Assembly (NCBI GenBank): GCA_965153355.1
Contig: OZ231126.1
Span: forward strand, 110,484,001-110,548,000
Direction: 5' to 3'
Length of the DNA stretch: 64,000 nucleotides
From: Flaccisagitta enflata
Taxonomy: Eukaryota > Chaetognatha > Sagittoidea > Aphragmophora
The position numbers were made by a program, and so were the translations under genes. Below are positions 20,611-32,464 of the stretch, in pieces; the stretch's first letter is position 1; every line of letters begins with the position of its first letter. The notes beneath the pieces were generated by a model, which was given only the letters and a program-made list of their open reading frames with translations, was not told the DNA's origin and searched no databases.

Positions 20611-20805
20611 TAAGTAGAAGATCGTAAAAAAAAGCAAATAACACATCTGTATCTAACTTATCTCACTACACTGTCTGTCATACTCTTTGTTACTTCAGCA
20701 CCCGCTTTTCCTATCTAACCTCTTTCTTTTCTTGAGGCGGGTGCAGTTGAACACTTGTCAACATTTTAACAACAACTTATTTCCTCTTGCTTTGTCTAGT
20801 TCTAT

Positions 20806-20874
20806 CTTTCTCTCTTTTTCTTTCTTTCTTTCTTTCTTGCTTTCTTTCTTTCTTTCTATCTTTCTTTCTTTATT

Positions 20875-20913
<39 letters not shown>

Positions 20914-20962
20914 CTCTTGCTTGCTTACTTGCTTGCTTGCTTGCTTGCTTGCTTTATTTCTC

Positions 20963-21046
<84 letters not shown>

Positions 21047-21058
21047 TCATTCTTTCTG
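20806..21058. repeat. (TTTC)n microsatellite
   Basis: TTTC units with a TTGC-rich insert near 20,920-20,950. Confidence 0.95.
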
Positions 21059-21060
21059 TT

Positions 21061-21290
21061 TTTTAGTTGTGGACACGCAACTCTATAAGAGGCTTTAGCT
21101 CAGTCCTTCCGTTGGTCCATCCGTCTGTTGTGGTCAAGTGCTTACGGAAGGAAGAATTCGAAAATTGGAAAACAGTCTTTATAATAAAGTGGGGAAAGCA
21201 GTGTTCTATACTGTGCGAAGTCGCCGGACAGGTGCGCTGCAGCCCCTGCCCACCCGTGCAACTGGTGCCGTGTATCCGGCCTTGCTTCTT
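21061..21290 (+). repeat. C/A mosaic element inside the TTTC tract
   Basis: It begins as a C copy (TTTTAGTTGTGGACACGCAA, CTCTATAAGAGGCTTT) but ends as an A copy (CCCCTGCCCACCCGTGCAAC, GTGCCGTGTATCCGGCCTTG). Both flanks are TTTC repeat, so it appears to have inserted into the microsatellite or seeded it. Confidence 0.65.
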
Positions 21291-21314
21291 TCTTTTTTTT
21301 TCTTTCTCTCTTTC

Positions 21315-21361
<47 letters not shown>

Positions 21362-21362
21362 C

Positions 21363-21413
<51 letters not shown>

Positions 21414-21518
21414 CTGTCGCTTTGTTTCTTTTTCTGTTTCTTTGTCTGTTTCTTTCCTTGTTTCTCTCTTAGATTCTTTCTTTCTTTCTTTCTTTCCTTC
21501 TTTCTTTCTTTCTTTTTT

Positions 21519-21571
<53 letters not shown>

Positions 21572-21940
21572 GTTGCTTTGTTTATTTCTTTGTTTGTTTG
21601 TTTGTCTGTTTGTTTCTTTCTTTGTTTCTTTCCTTATTTTATTCTATCTTTCTTTCTTTCTTTCTTTGTTGCTTTGTTTCTTTCTTTGTTTCTTTGTTTC
21701 TTTGTTTCTTTGTTTCTTTGTTTCTTTGTTTCTTTGTTTCTTTGTTTCTTTCTTGTTTTTTTTTTCTTTCTTACTTTCTTTGTTTCTTTCTCTCTTTCTT
21801 TCTTTCTTCCTTGCTTTCTTTCTTTCTCTTTTTCTTTCTTTCTTTTTTTCTTTCTTTCTTTCTTTCCTTCTTTCTTTCTTTTTCTTTCTTTCTTTCTTTC
21901 TTTTTCTTTCTTTCTTTCTTTCTTTCTTTCACTTTTTGGG
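21291..21940. repeat. (TTTC)n and (TTTG/TTTC)n tract
   Basis: About 650 bp of tetranucleotide repeat. The frames through it are Phe/Leu/Ser-only and are not genes. Confidence 0.95.
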
Positions 21941-22045
21941 TGTTGACGCGTCACTTTTGAAATCCCAACGTCACGTGGCATATAAAAAGCCTTCCAACCT
22001 GCCTGTATAACGGCCTCAACGACATAATCTTATTTGCATATTCTA

Positions 22046-22212
<167 letters not shown>

Positions 22213-22569
22213 TTTTTAATTTCAAGGAAATAAAACACAGAGAAAGACGAAAGACGAGCTATAAAACATTTTTAACGGTCGTTCCTTTGAATTTGGTTCT
22301 GATGAAGATCGCGTTTGGTGAAATCTAGTTGAGTTGGATTGGATATGGGACTTTTGGTGGGCTGTTGGTTTGATTGTGATGTTTGGGTTGGTTTGGTGAT
22401 CTATGGGACATAGTTTGGTAAGGTCGTGATATGATTGGCTTTCGGTAATGTTTGGTCGGGTATTTTCGCATAGTTTTACTGCGTTAGTTTTGGGTTGCCA
22501 TTTGGAGGGGTATTCCAGTGGCTTTTCTTGAAACATAGTCGATGGGAACTTTCGATTTTTTATCATTTC

Positions 22570-23722
22570 TTTAAAAAGAGTGAAGATATTGTCATTATCG
22601 GTTTTACAATTCCATTGAAACAGGAGCATTTTTTATTTTTCAAAAAATAAAGGTTCAATTTGACAAGCTGTTACTTCAAAACTGTTTGAGATACAGACCT
22701 AGGGAGATAGTCCGCCAGCGAATTTGGGGGTGTTCATCAACGGGGAATGAATGCATGTTGCTGAACAATGCCATAGAGCTGTTCATGAACGACTAAAAAG
22801 AGGCTCTTGGCAAACGATTTTGTTCATGGAGGGCCCAAAAAGACCTGTTCATGAACGACCATTCTTTGAGGGGTAAAAAAAGCCGTTGCTGAACAGGTAA
22901 AAAAAAACACTCCACCAATGGTTTTGTTGGTGGAGTGGGTTTTTTTACCTGTTCATGACACATGCTTATCTGGCTGTTAAAGAACAGCAAAAAAAAGTTT
23001 TTTGATAACAGTTTTGAGCATCTAGTTTAATCTAACAAAGAATTCATTAAGGAAACTTTTTTGACTCTTCATGAATGGCTGGGTTAAAAGATATTTTGTT
23101 AGAGATAAAGAGATCTTAGGACTATGTTCATCAATACTGCTTTTTGGCTGTTCATGAATAGCAAAATTTCATTGAGTGAATAAAAAATCCAGTGATTGAG
23201 TGAACCTTCCATGGGCACATATGAAAGAGATTTTTTTGCCATAAATAGATTAGACTTGACACCAGCTTTATAATTCTTAAACCATAAATGAATCTTATCT
23301 GGCTGTTCATGAAGTACCAAATTTTACCTTTTGATGAACAGTTTTGATCATAGAGTAGATAAATGTTACAGTGAAGACTGAAGATAATACACATTGGGTA
23401 TGAAGACAAAATTATTGGTGGAGTGGATTTTTTAGCCGTTCATGAACGCGCTTTTTATGGCCCTCTCTGAACAAAATTGTTGGGCAAAGGTCTCTTTCAT
23501 GGTGTTCATCAACACCTGTATGACATTGTTGCTGAACAGGCGTTCATTCCCCGTTGCTGAACGCACCCAAATTCGCTGGCGGACTACCTGGACCTAGGAT
23601 TGGTCTAGAAAGAATGTCAAAAATCTTCAAAGTTGTTTCCACAGAAATATGTTGAAATAATTGTTTTTGTCTCTTCTTGTAACCACCAAAAGGGTGCGGT
23701 TTTTTTTTTATTCGCGTAGTAC
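22570..23722. repeat. D-family repeat, split by an insertion
   Basis: The left part carries ACTGTTTGAGATACAGACCT; the right part resumes with GACCTAGGATTGGTCTAGAA and ends AGGGTGCGG then a T run and GCGTAGTAC. Other D copies (58161-59069, 42494-42893) read straight through this point, showing the exact insertion position. Confidence 0.75.
22704..23590. mobile_element. 887-bp non-autonomous transposon, hAT-like by target site
   Basis: The terminal inverted repeats are about 40 bp and share TAGTCCGCCAGCGAATTTGG and ACGGGGAATGAA. GACCTAGG occurs on both sides (22696-22703 and 23591-23598), an 8-bp target duplication. The interior is rich in TGTTCATGAACG-like palindromes. There is no transposase frame. 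The outermost bases differ between ends (GAGA versus CAGG), so superfamily placement rests mainly on the 8-bp duplication. Confidence 0.8.
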
Positions 23723-23997
23723 AATCAAAATGGTAAACTTTTTAGTAGAAATGATGAATGGTGACAAACTCAACCATTTTTTGCATATTTCACGAAAGCT
23801 GTATAAAAGTTAATGGAGTGTTGATCTTTTTGTATAGATAAAAACAATAAGTCAAAGCATAAGAGGGAGATCCCCACTGATACAGTAGATGTCGTCTCAA
23901 AATTTTGTTGAGGGGGGTCAGGCCAGTGAGGCCACCCCTGGTACCACCCCACCCAACCTTTGCAAATTTTAGGAAACTCTTTTAACTAACTCGATCC

Positions 23998-24504
23998 GGC
24001 TTTTTTCATCATAAACAGTCTATGGACAAAACGAGGAGAGTAGATTTTGCTGATCACTGGTATGATGCTTAGGCGTAGTTTATTTCATAATATAGGCTTG
24101 TAATTACCTTGAAGAAAATTACTGAGAACTAAAAGAAACTAAAGCAAGAACGATTACTACAGGGAGGCCATGTAAAATCATGAAAGAAATTTTTTTTTAA
24201 TTGAAAGAAAATGTTGGCATTAAGTCGCAGGGGGGCCAAAGGGGGGTCATTCTTATCCAAGATGGAGGTCCCAAGTCCCAGGGGCGACTTAATGCCAACA
24301 TTTTCTTTTGATTTAAAAGAAGTTCTTTTTAAGATTTTTCATGGCCTCCCTGTAGTAATCGTTCTTCCGTTAGTTTCTTTCAGTCCTCGGTAATTTTCTA
24401 CGAGGTAATTACAAGCCTACATTTTAAAATTAACTACGCCTAAGCGTCATTTCGGTGATCAGCAAAATCTACTCTCCTCGTTTTGTCCATAGACTGTAAA
24501 AGCC
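23998..24504. mobile_element. About 507-bp palindromic element
   Basis: Both ends share GGCTTTT and, after a short indel, ACAGTCTATGGACAAAACGA. Arms remain alignable to a centre near 24,255 (GGCATTAAGTCGC and its inverse). No transposase; target duplication not evident. Confidence 0.7.
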
Positions 24505-24956
24505 ATATCAGTGAACTGAACTCATAAATCTTACACCTCTAGCCGACAATGACTGTCAAATTGTGTCAATAGCTGTCGATAGCTCTGCTTAAAGCATTCA
24601 CTGCCTATTACACGTAAATAATAGCCTAGGGATGCCAGGGGATGCCAGGGGATGTAAGGGATATCCCCAACGAATTTACTTATCTTTGTATTGCAGCATC
24701 TCTTGAAACAGGGGATATCCCTAAAGGGCAGTGAAAAGTAGAGTGCTTCACGGTGTGTGAATATGGATTTTTTTCCCATCTGTGTTAGAGAAAGTCGCTA
24801 AAAGAATTTGGGGACTAAATTTGTAAGCATTAAAACAGCTTCTAAACATTGGCCAAGAGCAACAAACTCAGAATCGATTTACTGCATGCTTTAATCATTT
24901 CCAGTTATCTTCAAAACAATGGACAATAGTCTCTTCACTAAGGATAATCAATCAGT
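24505..24956. other. Spacer downstream of the GPCR gene
   Basis: There is no repeat or frame of note, apart from inverted GGGGATATCCCT-like motifs near 24,650-24,725. It probably includes the receptor's 3' UTR. Confidence 0.3.
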
Positions 24957-25991
24957 TTAACAATTCAATGCGTTTTTGAAAATTTTTTTTACAAATCTGA
25001 TAAATGCGGCACGGAAATTTTGAGAGGCTAAGAGATAGATGAATAAATTTATGCTGGAGTTAAAAACATAAGCAACAATACTTGGATATGTACCTCGATC
25101 TTGAATACCTTCCAAACAATCTTTGGCATCCAAATCAAAAACTTGATCAATCACATTTAGGGCGAGGCAGCAACTAAATACTAAAGCAACAAACGCAACT
25201 AGTTTCTCAAAATCATCAGCTGTGGATCTACACCGATCAGAGGATCGCTGCTGGTTACGAAGTTTAACAAGAACAAAACTGGAAAGGATTATTTCAATGA
25301 TGATCCAAATAATGTGTAAAATGATGCCGGACCAAGCTCGTACCATGAATCCAGAATCAGGAAAAACAAAAAAGGCAAGTAATGCAACTAGAAATTGTAC
25401 GGTGACAAAGGTCGCGGTAAAGACTGCTAGGTCTATCAGGATTCTACAATGAGATTGTCCCTGACTTTTCAGTGCATATGTTACGTTCTTGAGAGACCAA
25501 GCTCTTACATACGATATATAAAGAGTTATCGAGCGGTTTAATATGATGAAAAAATACTTGAGAAAAAATAGGGAAATGTATGCTACAGTGCAATGTTTTG
25601 CTTGACTACATGGCGAACAAAATTGGCAATTCCAATTCAAAACCCCCAATCCAAAGGCTACCATGAGGAAAGCTATATCAGAAAAGGCTAATGCTGTCAA
25701 ATGAATCTGGGCTTGAGTTCGCCGTTCATTCATTTGCATGGATTCGCGAATGATGAAAATGATGATTACGTTTGAAATGATCCCCAACATGGACATTGAC
25801 GCTACGTATGGATCTCCAAAAAAATTGCTCATCTCTTGACTTACAGAGCAATTGCAATCAGAGGTTGACCCCTCGATGAAGTTTTCACATTGCCCCTCAA
25901 TTACGTTGTTCCAGGTTTCATTATCATAGGTGCCATCCTTTGACGTGAGAGTGAGGCCAGTGAAAGTTGTTGATTGCATCGAATTCATCAT
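24957..25991 (-). CDS. Class A (rhodopsin-like) G-protein-coupled receptor, orphan
   Basis: This is a single-exon 344-residue protein. The N-terminus (1-61) has N-glycosylation sites NET (24-26) and NCS (47-49). Seven hydrophobic segments lie near 62-81, 96-120, 132-160, 184-210, 220-243, 261-283 and 302-322. Class A marks are a G-x3-N in segment 1 (N74), L-A-F-S-D in segment 2 (D105), a Cys before segment 3 (C134), and NSSINLFIY in segment 7 (311-319), then a basic amphipathic helix 8. The NPxxY proline is replaced by Leu, the DRY motif reads SYVR (160-163), and the segment 6 W-x-P is absent. The N-S/A-S-x-N-x-x-I-Y form is common in invertebrate neuropeptide-type receptors, so a peptide ligand is plausible but not shown. 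Two adjacent Met codons compete as start. Confidence 0.85.
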   Translation of the reverse strand: MMNSMQSTTFTGLTLTSKDGTYDNETWNNVIEGQCENFIEGSTSDCNCSVSQEMSNFFGDPYVASMSMLGIISNVIIIFIIRESMQMNERRTQAQIHLTALAFSDIAFLMVAFGLGVLNWNCQFCSPCSQAKHCTVAYISLFFLKYFFIILNRSITLYISYVRAWSLKNVTYALKSQGQSHCRILIDLAVFTATFVTVQFLVALLAFFVFPDSGFMVRAWSGIILHIIWIIIEIILSSFVLVKLRNQQRSSDRCRSTADDFEKLVAFVALVFSCCLALNVIDQVFDLDAKDCLEGIQDRGTYPSIVAYVFNSSINLFIYLLASQNFRAAFIRFVKKIFKNALNC

Positions 25992-26194
25992 GGAATCATA
26001 GAGAAGCTACCTGAACAAAATTGTCAAATGGATCTAAAAGAATTAAATGATTTCCATTGCAAGGCTTTGGTGGCAGAGAAGCTGAGTAAGAGAAGCAACA
26101 GCCGGGACTACCAAGCCAGTCCCTACCATCTTGGCCATAAATATAAGAACATTAGGTGTAAAAGTTGATTTATTGACTAGAAGTGAGCAGCAAA

Positions 26195-26515
26195 CATATC
26201 AGACTGCATCTAACATTTAGTATGATCATGTTGGGCATCCACCACCGCCTGCATTCACTTTGGCATTGACTCGTAGAGAGACTTAAAGTACTCTTGAGTG
26301 ATGTTGTTTCAAACCATTTATGCAATTCATTTCAGCCCTGCATTGCTTATTGTTTTCCTCTGTTTCTGCAGGTGTTTTGTATGAATCTTTGAGTTTTCAA
26401 TTGGATTGAGCTCCAAATTGATATGGGCTAACCCTGGACGAGCTTAACTCGTCGATCTCACAGTATACTTGGTGCTGTGTGCCAGTGCACCATTCTCCAT
26501 AAACTAAGAGAGAAT
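26195..26515 (-). pseudogene. Decayed Tc1-like transposase, C-terminal part
   Basis: Reading the minus strand gives ELNPIENS, matching the Tc1/mariner catalytic S-P-D-L-N-P-I-E-N block. About 50 codons later comes NNITQEYFKSLYESMP, then MQAVVDAQHDHTKC, the typical Tc1 C-terminus (W-x-x-I-x-x-x-Y-x-x-x-L-x-x-S-M-P-x-R-x-x-A-V-x-x-x-x-x-x-x-T-x-Y/C). At least four in-frame stops lie between and inside these blocks. The upstream part is too degraded to follow. It lies just upstream of the GPCR gene. Confidence 0.8.
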
Positions 26516-26864
26516 TGTCAAACCACACATGCAAAAAGCAAATGTTTTATTCATATGGCTCTTATTTCTTAATGAATAAAGATACAGGAACCAGCTTGGT
26601 CTTATTTGATAGATTTTTCATGATGCAAATTATGAGAAAAAAAATTATTTGTCAGCGATTGAAATTAACCTAGTTATGACATTTATAAGCTGTTCTTATG
26701 TTTATGGCCAAGATGGTAAACACAAAAAAGAAAGATGGTAGACACAAAATTGTCCAGACACAAATTTCAGCAAGGAAAGGGAGGAGAATAGCAGCCCAAA
26801 GGCAGTAAGTGGTCAGCGGTGCCCGTGCCCTGCTTGAGTAGTGTATGATTTAAGTTGAGGGGGA

Positions 26865-27416
26865 GCACGGCAGCGGCCCCAAAGGGGACAAAGTCCTGTA
26901 GAACACAGGGGGAACCTGTCTGTCCATACATACGTACATTTGTCCCCCCCCCCCATATCCAGGGCTTTGTCTTCTTTGGGGCCTATTCTGACCCAAATTC
27001 TGCCAAATAGCCCAAAGCCAAGCAACATGGCCAAAATCTAAGCAAAATGGCCCAAATCCAAGCATTATGGCTCAAATCAAAGCAAAATGGTCCAAATCTG
27101 GTCAGAATCTAGGTATCGGAGGCCACTTTATAGATCTAAAGGGCCAAAATGATGTACTCCGGGCCAGATTTGGGCCATTTTGCTTGGATTTGGGCCATTA
27201 TACTTGGATATGGGCCATTTTGCTTAGATTTTGGCCATGTTGCTTGGATTTGGGCTATTTGGCATTATTTGGGTCAGAATAGGCCCCAAAGGAGACAAAC
27301 CCCTGAGGGTGGGGCGGGGGGGACGGATGTACGGACATATGGACGTAGGTACATACGGACCGACAGATTTCCCCTGTGTTCTACAGGACTTTGTCCCCTT
27401 TGGGGCCCCTGCCTAA
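26865..27416. repeat. B4 fold-back element
   Basis: The ends are CAGCGGCCCCAAAGGGGAC and its inverse, then CCTGTAGAACACAGGGG on both arms. The core is 20-bp units of the form GGCCCAAATCCAAGCAAAAT, on both arms in opposite sense. A second B4 lies at 36,925-38,020. Confidence 0.8.
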
Positions 27417-27419
27417 AAA

Positions 27420-28560
27420 GGAAAAGAAGATAAAAAGAAAGAAAAGGAAGAAAGAGAACAAACAAAAGAAAATCAAGAATTGAGGGAAAAAAAAAGAAGA
27501 GAAAAAAAGAATAATTCTCATTAAATGTTCATGAGAATGGACTCAATTTGAGCATTCAAATGAAAGATCATTTCCAAGCACATATTCCATTTGCACTGAT
27601 TGAACCCAATCTACCTGGAAAATCAATTTGGACCTGATCTAGGCACGGCATAGTTGTATAGAATGCCCATGGCATAAATTACTCTCAGAACTACAGCATT
27701 GACGGAGTGCCTAGATCAAGTCCGAATCGATCTCTGATAATGCAAATAGAACATGAAAAGTCCTTGGCTATAACTTGTTTAATTGCCCGAATTTTGCCCT
27801 ACCTAATATTTATTGATGAAATATGAAGTTGCTTTGATCAAAATCAAGTAGTTTATGTTTCAACAATACTTAGCAATAATCATTATTTCTTACCGTGTTA
27901 GGGCAAAAACCACCAGTTAGTTTGAGTTGGGACACTAATTTTGTCAATCGCAAAGTAGGGGTGGCAGTCCAAAAGGTTGCTCGCGATTGGGCAGGAATCG
28001 AATTGCAAATCCCACTTGCAAATGAACAAAGAAGACAGGAATGAATTTTTTTATATCTATTCTGCCTGTCCATCTGTCCCCACACTTGACTGACCCGCGA
28101 AGTGGAATGAGAGTTTGAACAAAATGTATCAAAGGAATTCCATTTGAATGCAACTAAAACAATCCCAAATGAAGAGAGTGTAAGTTTGAAGCTTGGTCTC
28201 ATTCCACTTTCAAATTACACCAACTTTCCTAAACGCGTTGGAAAATAACTGATAACTAGAATTCCTCTGTAGGTCTAACAAAGCTGAAGACAATTTGACT
28301 TTTTATCAAAAGATTCATAAAAATCTGCCGCAGTTGTGATGTCACGGTGCTTTGAAACATTGATGTCTGCAAGGGCTGCAATTACTTTTGATAATTGTGC
28401 CATGTGTTAGAAATCTCCTCACTCACCGGTGTAGTGTTAAATTCAATTCAATTCAATTGTAATTGAGTGATGACGCTTGCAGGCGGAGACGATGGTGCGA
28501 TTTTTTCCTGTTAATGCCCCGCTGAAAGAATAGGCTATCTATTTTCAGGTTTGATCTGTA
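27420..28560. other. No gene recognised
   Basis: A purine-rich stretch (27,418-27,520) is followed by ordinary AT-rich sequence. Short imperfect inverted matches occur around 27,595-27,740 (CCTAGATC/GATCTAGGCAC). A 110-codon minus-strand frame (27870-28202) shows no recognisable domain. Confidence 0.3.
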
Positions 28561-29393
28561 GTGAAAACAAGGCCGGATACATGGCTACCCTAGTTGCGTG
28601 CAGGTGGGCAGGAGCACTGCTGGAGAAGGTCACAAGGCACTGCTCTGGATCTCCACCGCTAACTTTGAACTAGGATTACTGCCACTTTTTTCATGGTTTC
28701 TGGTGGTCAAGCCCATGTATAATCCATGTGAAAAGGTTTCAAAATAATTCCAAGAGCGCCTTTTTTTTAATTGTCATTTTTTTCTGGGTGGTTGGTACAG
28801 GCCATAAAACTTTCCCTCTTTTGGACAATGTCCCTTGTTTTGCTTATAACTTTTAAACGCTTAAAGTTAGAAATGCCAGATTGGTCCCATTTAAAAGATC
28901 TTTTCAAGATCTTTCCAACCGTCACCAATTTTTTTGAAATCCGTTGAAAAACAACCGAGTTATAAGCTGTCAAACACAAGCAATGTTATGGAGATTTTGG
29001 ACCATTTTCCAGATCATTGGATTTTTCTTCCATTTTCTTTATTTCACTTGTTTTGCTCATAACTTTTGAACGAATAAAGCTAGAAATTCCAGATTGGTCC
29101 AATTTGAAAGATCTTTTCAAGATCTTTCAAACCGTCACCAATTTTTTGTAAATTCCTTGAAAAGCCCCCTCTTTATAGGCTGTCAAACATAAGCATTGTC
29201 ATGGGGATTTCCGATGATTTTCCCTCCATCAGTTTTTTTATGGTCTCATCCTGTTTTTACATGCATTCTCGAATATATGCAAGGGGCTTTGTCTCTTGGC
29301 TAGTCTGCTGATTTTTCCAATGGTTAATCTGTCCAACTGTCAGTTCATCTATCAGGGAGATTGTGAAACATTGCAAAAAACATCCCACTTTTT

Positions 29394-30110
29394 CGGGCAG
29401 CGGCCCCAAAGGACCAATGTCTTGTAAAACACAGGGGGAATTTCCAGATGTCTGTCCTTCCTTCCATCCGTCCTTCTATCCCCCCTTTGCCCAACAAGAC
29501 CTCAAATTTGCCCTCCCAGCCCTCAATTCAGCCCTCCAGGCCTCAAATCAGCCTTCCACGCTTTATATCAGCCCCCCCCCCCAGCTGATTCCATCCTGTT
29601 CATTTTTCTGTTTGTTTGTCTGTCTGTCACCTTCAGCCCTCTTAGGCCTAAAATCTGCCCTATCAGTTCTGAAATCTACCCTATCAGGCCTGAAATCTAC
29701 TCTATCAGGCCTGATATCTGCCCTCTCAAGCCCTAAATCTGCTCCTTTGGGCAGCGGCCTCAAAGGGGTCGATGACCTATGCTTTCACACATATTGGGGA
29801 TTTTCTCTTTCTTCTTCTTTTACCTCCCCCCCTATAGCTCAGATCCTAGTCCAAGGCCTGAATCCCAGCCTTGAGGCCCAAATCCCAGCCTTCAGACCCA
29901 AATCCCAGCCTTCAGACCCAAATCCTAGCCTTAGGGCCCAAATCTCCGCCTCGGGACCTAAATCCCATCCTTGAAGCCCCAAGACTGGGATTTGGGCCTT
30001 GAGGCTGGGATTTGGGCCTTGAGGCTAGAATCTGAGTAAGAAGGGGGGAGGACGGAGGAGAAGGAGGAAATCCCCCATATGAAAGAAAACTAGTCATCCA
30101 CACATGGCCA
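29394..30110. repeat. B3 and B1 modules, adjoining
   Basis: A B3 left end at 29,395 (GGGCAGCGGCCCCAAAGGAC) is followed by a tandem core of AGGCCTCAAATCAGCC type, then a B1 left end at 29,753 and a CAAATCCCAGCCTTGAGGCC core. Right ends are degraded. Confidence 0.65.
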
Positions 30111-30418
30111 CACATGGTCAGCAGTACCCAATGCCCTGCTAGGAGTGATTCAGTGAAGAAGTGGAGTGAAAGCAGGGGAGAACTTTCAATGCCCTGAGAG
30201 GGAATATTTCAGGCTTTACAAGACTGATTTAGGCCACTGAAGGCATTTTTGAAGGCTAGAGGGCAGAACATCAGAAATAACAAATAATTTTGAACAATTT
30301 CCTTTATTCATTTTTAGTCCCGGTGCTTTAAAATTAGAAATACTTGCCTGATTGAGCTCATGATGAGCATTCCAAATCTGCATATTTGTTCTTTACAACT
30401 AGGACGGCGGTCTTAATT

Positions 30419-30835
30419 TTTGGGCAGCGACCCGAAGGGGACGAAGTCCTGTAGAGCACAGGGGACTTTCGTTCGTTCGTTTGTCCGTTCGTTTGTCCCC
30501 CCCTAGGCCCTCTCAGGCCTGAAATCTGCCCTCTCAGGCCTAAAATCTACCTTCTCAGGCCTGAAATCTGCCCTATCAGGCCTTGAATCTGCCCTCTCAG
30601 GCCTAAAATTTGGCCTTTCAGGCCTGAAATCTGTCCTCTCAGGCTTGAATCTGCCCTCTCAGGCCTGAAATCTGCTCTCTCAGACTGAAGGCCAGAAGGC
30701 AGATTTCATTTAAGCAGATTTTAGGCCTGGAAGGCCAATTTTCAGGCCTGAGAGAATTGTGTGGACAAATGGATGAACGATTGGATAATGGCGAACAGAG
30801 TCTCCTGTGTTCTACAGGACTTTACGTGCAGAGCC
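30419..30835. repeat. B2 fold-back element
   Basis: Left end GGGCAGCGACCCGAAGGGGA then GTCCTGTAGAGCACAGGGG; right end CTGTGTTCTACAGGACTTTA. The core is 21-bp units of CTCAGGCCTGAAATCTGCC type, with inverted copies near the right end. Confidence 0.75.
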
Positions 30836-31011
30836 CTCTTTTCCCGATTTAGCCATGAAAGCGGGCAGCAGGTATCGCTGACCCGGTGCCCTTGATGACC
30901 TGTTCTCTTTTCCGTTTAGGAAAAATCAAAATATGAACAGGTCGCCCAGGCATTGGTCAGCGATACCCTTGCTACATGATTATAAGTAAGAATGAAGGAA
31001 GGAAGCAGGGC

Positions 31012-31434
31012 AGCGGCCCCAAGAGACAAAGTCCTGTAGAACACAGGGGACTTTTGTTTGTCACGTCCGTGTTCGTTCGTCCGTCCGTCAGTCCCCCAGG
31101 CCCTCTCAGGGGAGAAATCTGCCCTCTCAGGCCTGAAATCCTACCTCTCAGGCTATAATCTGCCCTCTCAGGCCTTGAATCTCAGGCAGATCTAAGGCCT
31201 GAGAGGACAGGTTTCAGGCCTGAGAAGGCAAGTTTTCAGGCCTGAGAGGGCAGATTCAAGGCCTGAGAGGGCAGATTTCAAGCCTGAGAGGACAGATTTC
31301 AGGCCTGAGAGGGCAGATTTCAGGCCTGAGAGGGCCTGGGGGGGACTAACAAACGGACGAACGAACGGACGAACAGACGGACGGACAGACGAACAAAAGT
31401 CCCCCTGTGTTCTACAGGACTTCGTCCCCTTTGG
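31012..31434. repeat. B2 fold-back element
   Basis: Complete layout with GGGCAGCGGCCCCAAGAGAC on the left and CTACAGGACTTCGTCCCCTT on the right, a GTCC/GTTCG tract on each arm, and a 21-bp core (AGGCCTGAGAGGGCAGATTT). Confidence 0.8.
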
Positions 31435-32230
31435 TAGGACATCCCAGATAGGATGCAGTATCATAAAAGTCTAAAATCTCTTTCTAAAACTTACCATCGA
31501 CATCCTCTTTGACCAAAATGACTGTTGTTTTATGATTTTTTCGAAAAATGTGCAACGGGAGCCCTCATATAGATTGCTGGCTAAAGAACCGAAAAACAAA
31601 ATCGCAATAAACGCCAAAAATAGATGGGGTGAAAAAATTTTTGGTCAGAAGGATTTGTTTGTGAAAAGTTTACTTTTTATGTCTACTTTGAGAAAAAAAA
31701 GTTTGGGCCATATTTCCCATTTCCTCTACCGAGACACTTTTCCCCCTTTTTGGGTGCAGCACTACCAAAAACAATGCAAGAATTTGAGATTGTTCATCTT
31801 GTTTTCTTTGCTATTCCTTGACAAATTGTTAAAAATCCTTGGAGCTGGTCTTGTTTAAAAGATATTAGGTAGTAGAACATAAAATAAGGAGAAGTAGCTG
31901 ATAGGGGTCCCTGTAGGCCCTCGGGTCCTCAAGGGCCTCCAAATGACCAAAATAGCTGAAAATGGCTAAAAAATGAGGGGTTTTGGAGTTGTTTCTTCTC
32001 AAATGTTATTGGGGAGTACAATTTTATGTAAAGATACTGTCACCTGGTTTGGAGCAACAAAAAAAAAAGGTCAGGGGCCCTCAGGGCCCATTCAAGAGGC
32101 CCCTAGATGCTCCTAAAGCTTAAAACGGGCAAAAATGACCAAAATTTAAGCATTTTTGCCAATGAAGGACCTAGTTATCTGTTTAGCTTCCCTCATCAGT
32201 GCAGCAGAACTAGATAAGAAGGCTGAAGAC
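31430..32230 (+). repeat. Module I, first copy
   Basis: It runs from AGGACATCCCAGATAGGATG to TTCCCTCATCAGTGCAGCAG. The last 260 bp recur directly at 32,465-32,711 and inverted at 35,060-35,315. The whole module recurs inverted at about 34,970-35,805. No coding signal. Confidence 0.7.
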
Positions 32231-32464
32231 CCCTGATGGGCCCATCCAGAGGACCCAAAGGACTCATAAAAGCCAAAAATAACCAAATCTTGACATTTTT
32301 TCACTATTTTTCTTTGATACGTTGTTGGACTGCACCTATTTACTGCTTATTGGATGGATGATTGATTGATTTATTGAATGATTGATTGTTAGATTGATTC
32401 ATATGTCTGTGGGGCCCTCCTGGGTTGCTCAAAGGGCCCCCAAATAACCTAAACAGCTGAAAAA

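Noticed and set aside
21067-22010. Two frames of 290-297 codons, Phe/Leu/Ser only
   Set aside because: Translation of TTTC microsatellite and an A/C repeat; no domain and no codon structure.
22222-22629. 135-codon minus-strand frame (KFPSTMFQEKPLEYPSKW...)
   Set aside because: Its start overlaps the D repeat and the rest is Asn/Thr/Pro/Ser-rich with no recognisable domain. I could not tie it to the RAG1L N-terminus by phase.
27149-27433. 94-codon frame with FAWIWAI repeats
   Set aside because: Translation of the 20-bp B4 core.
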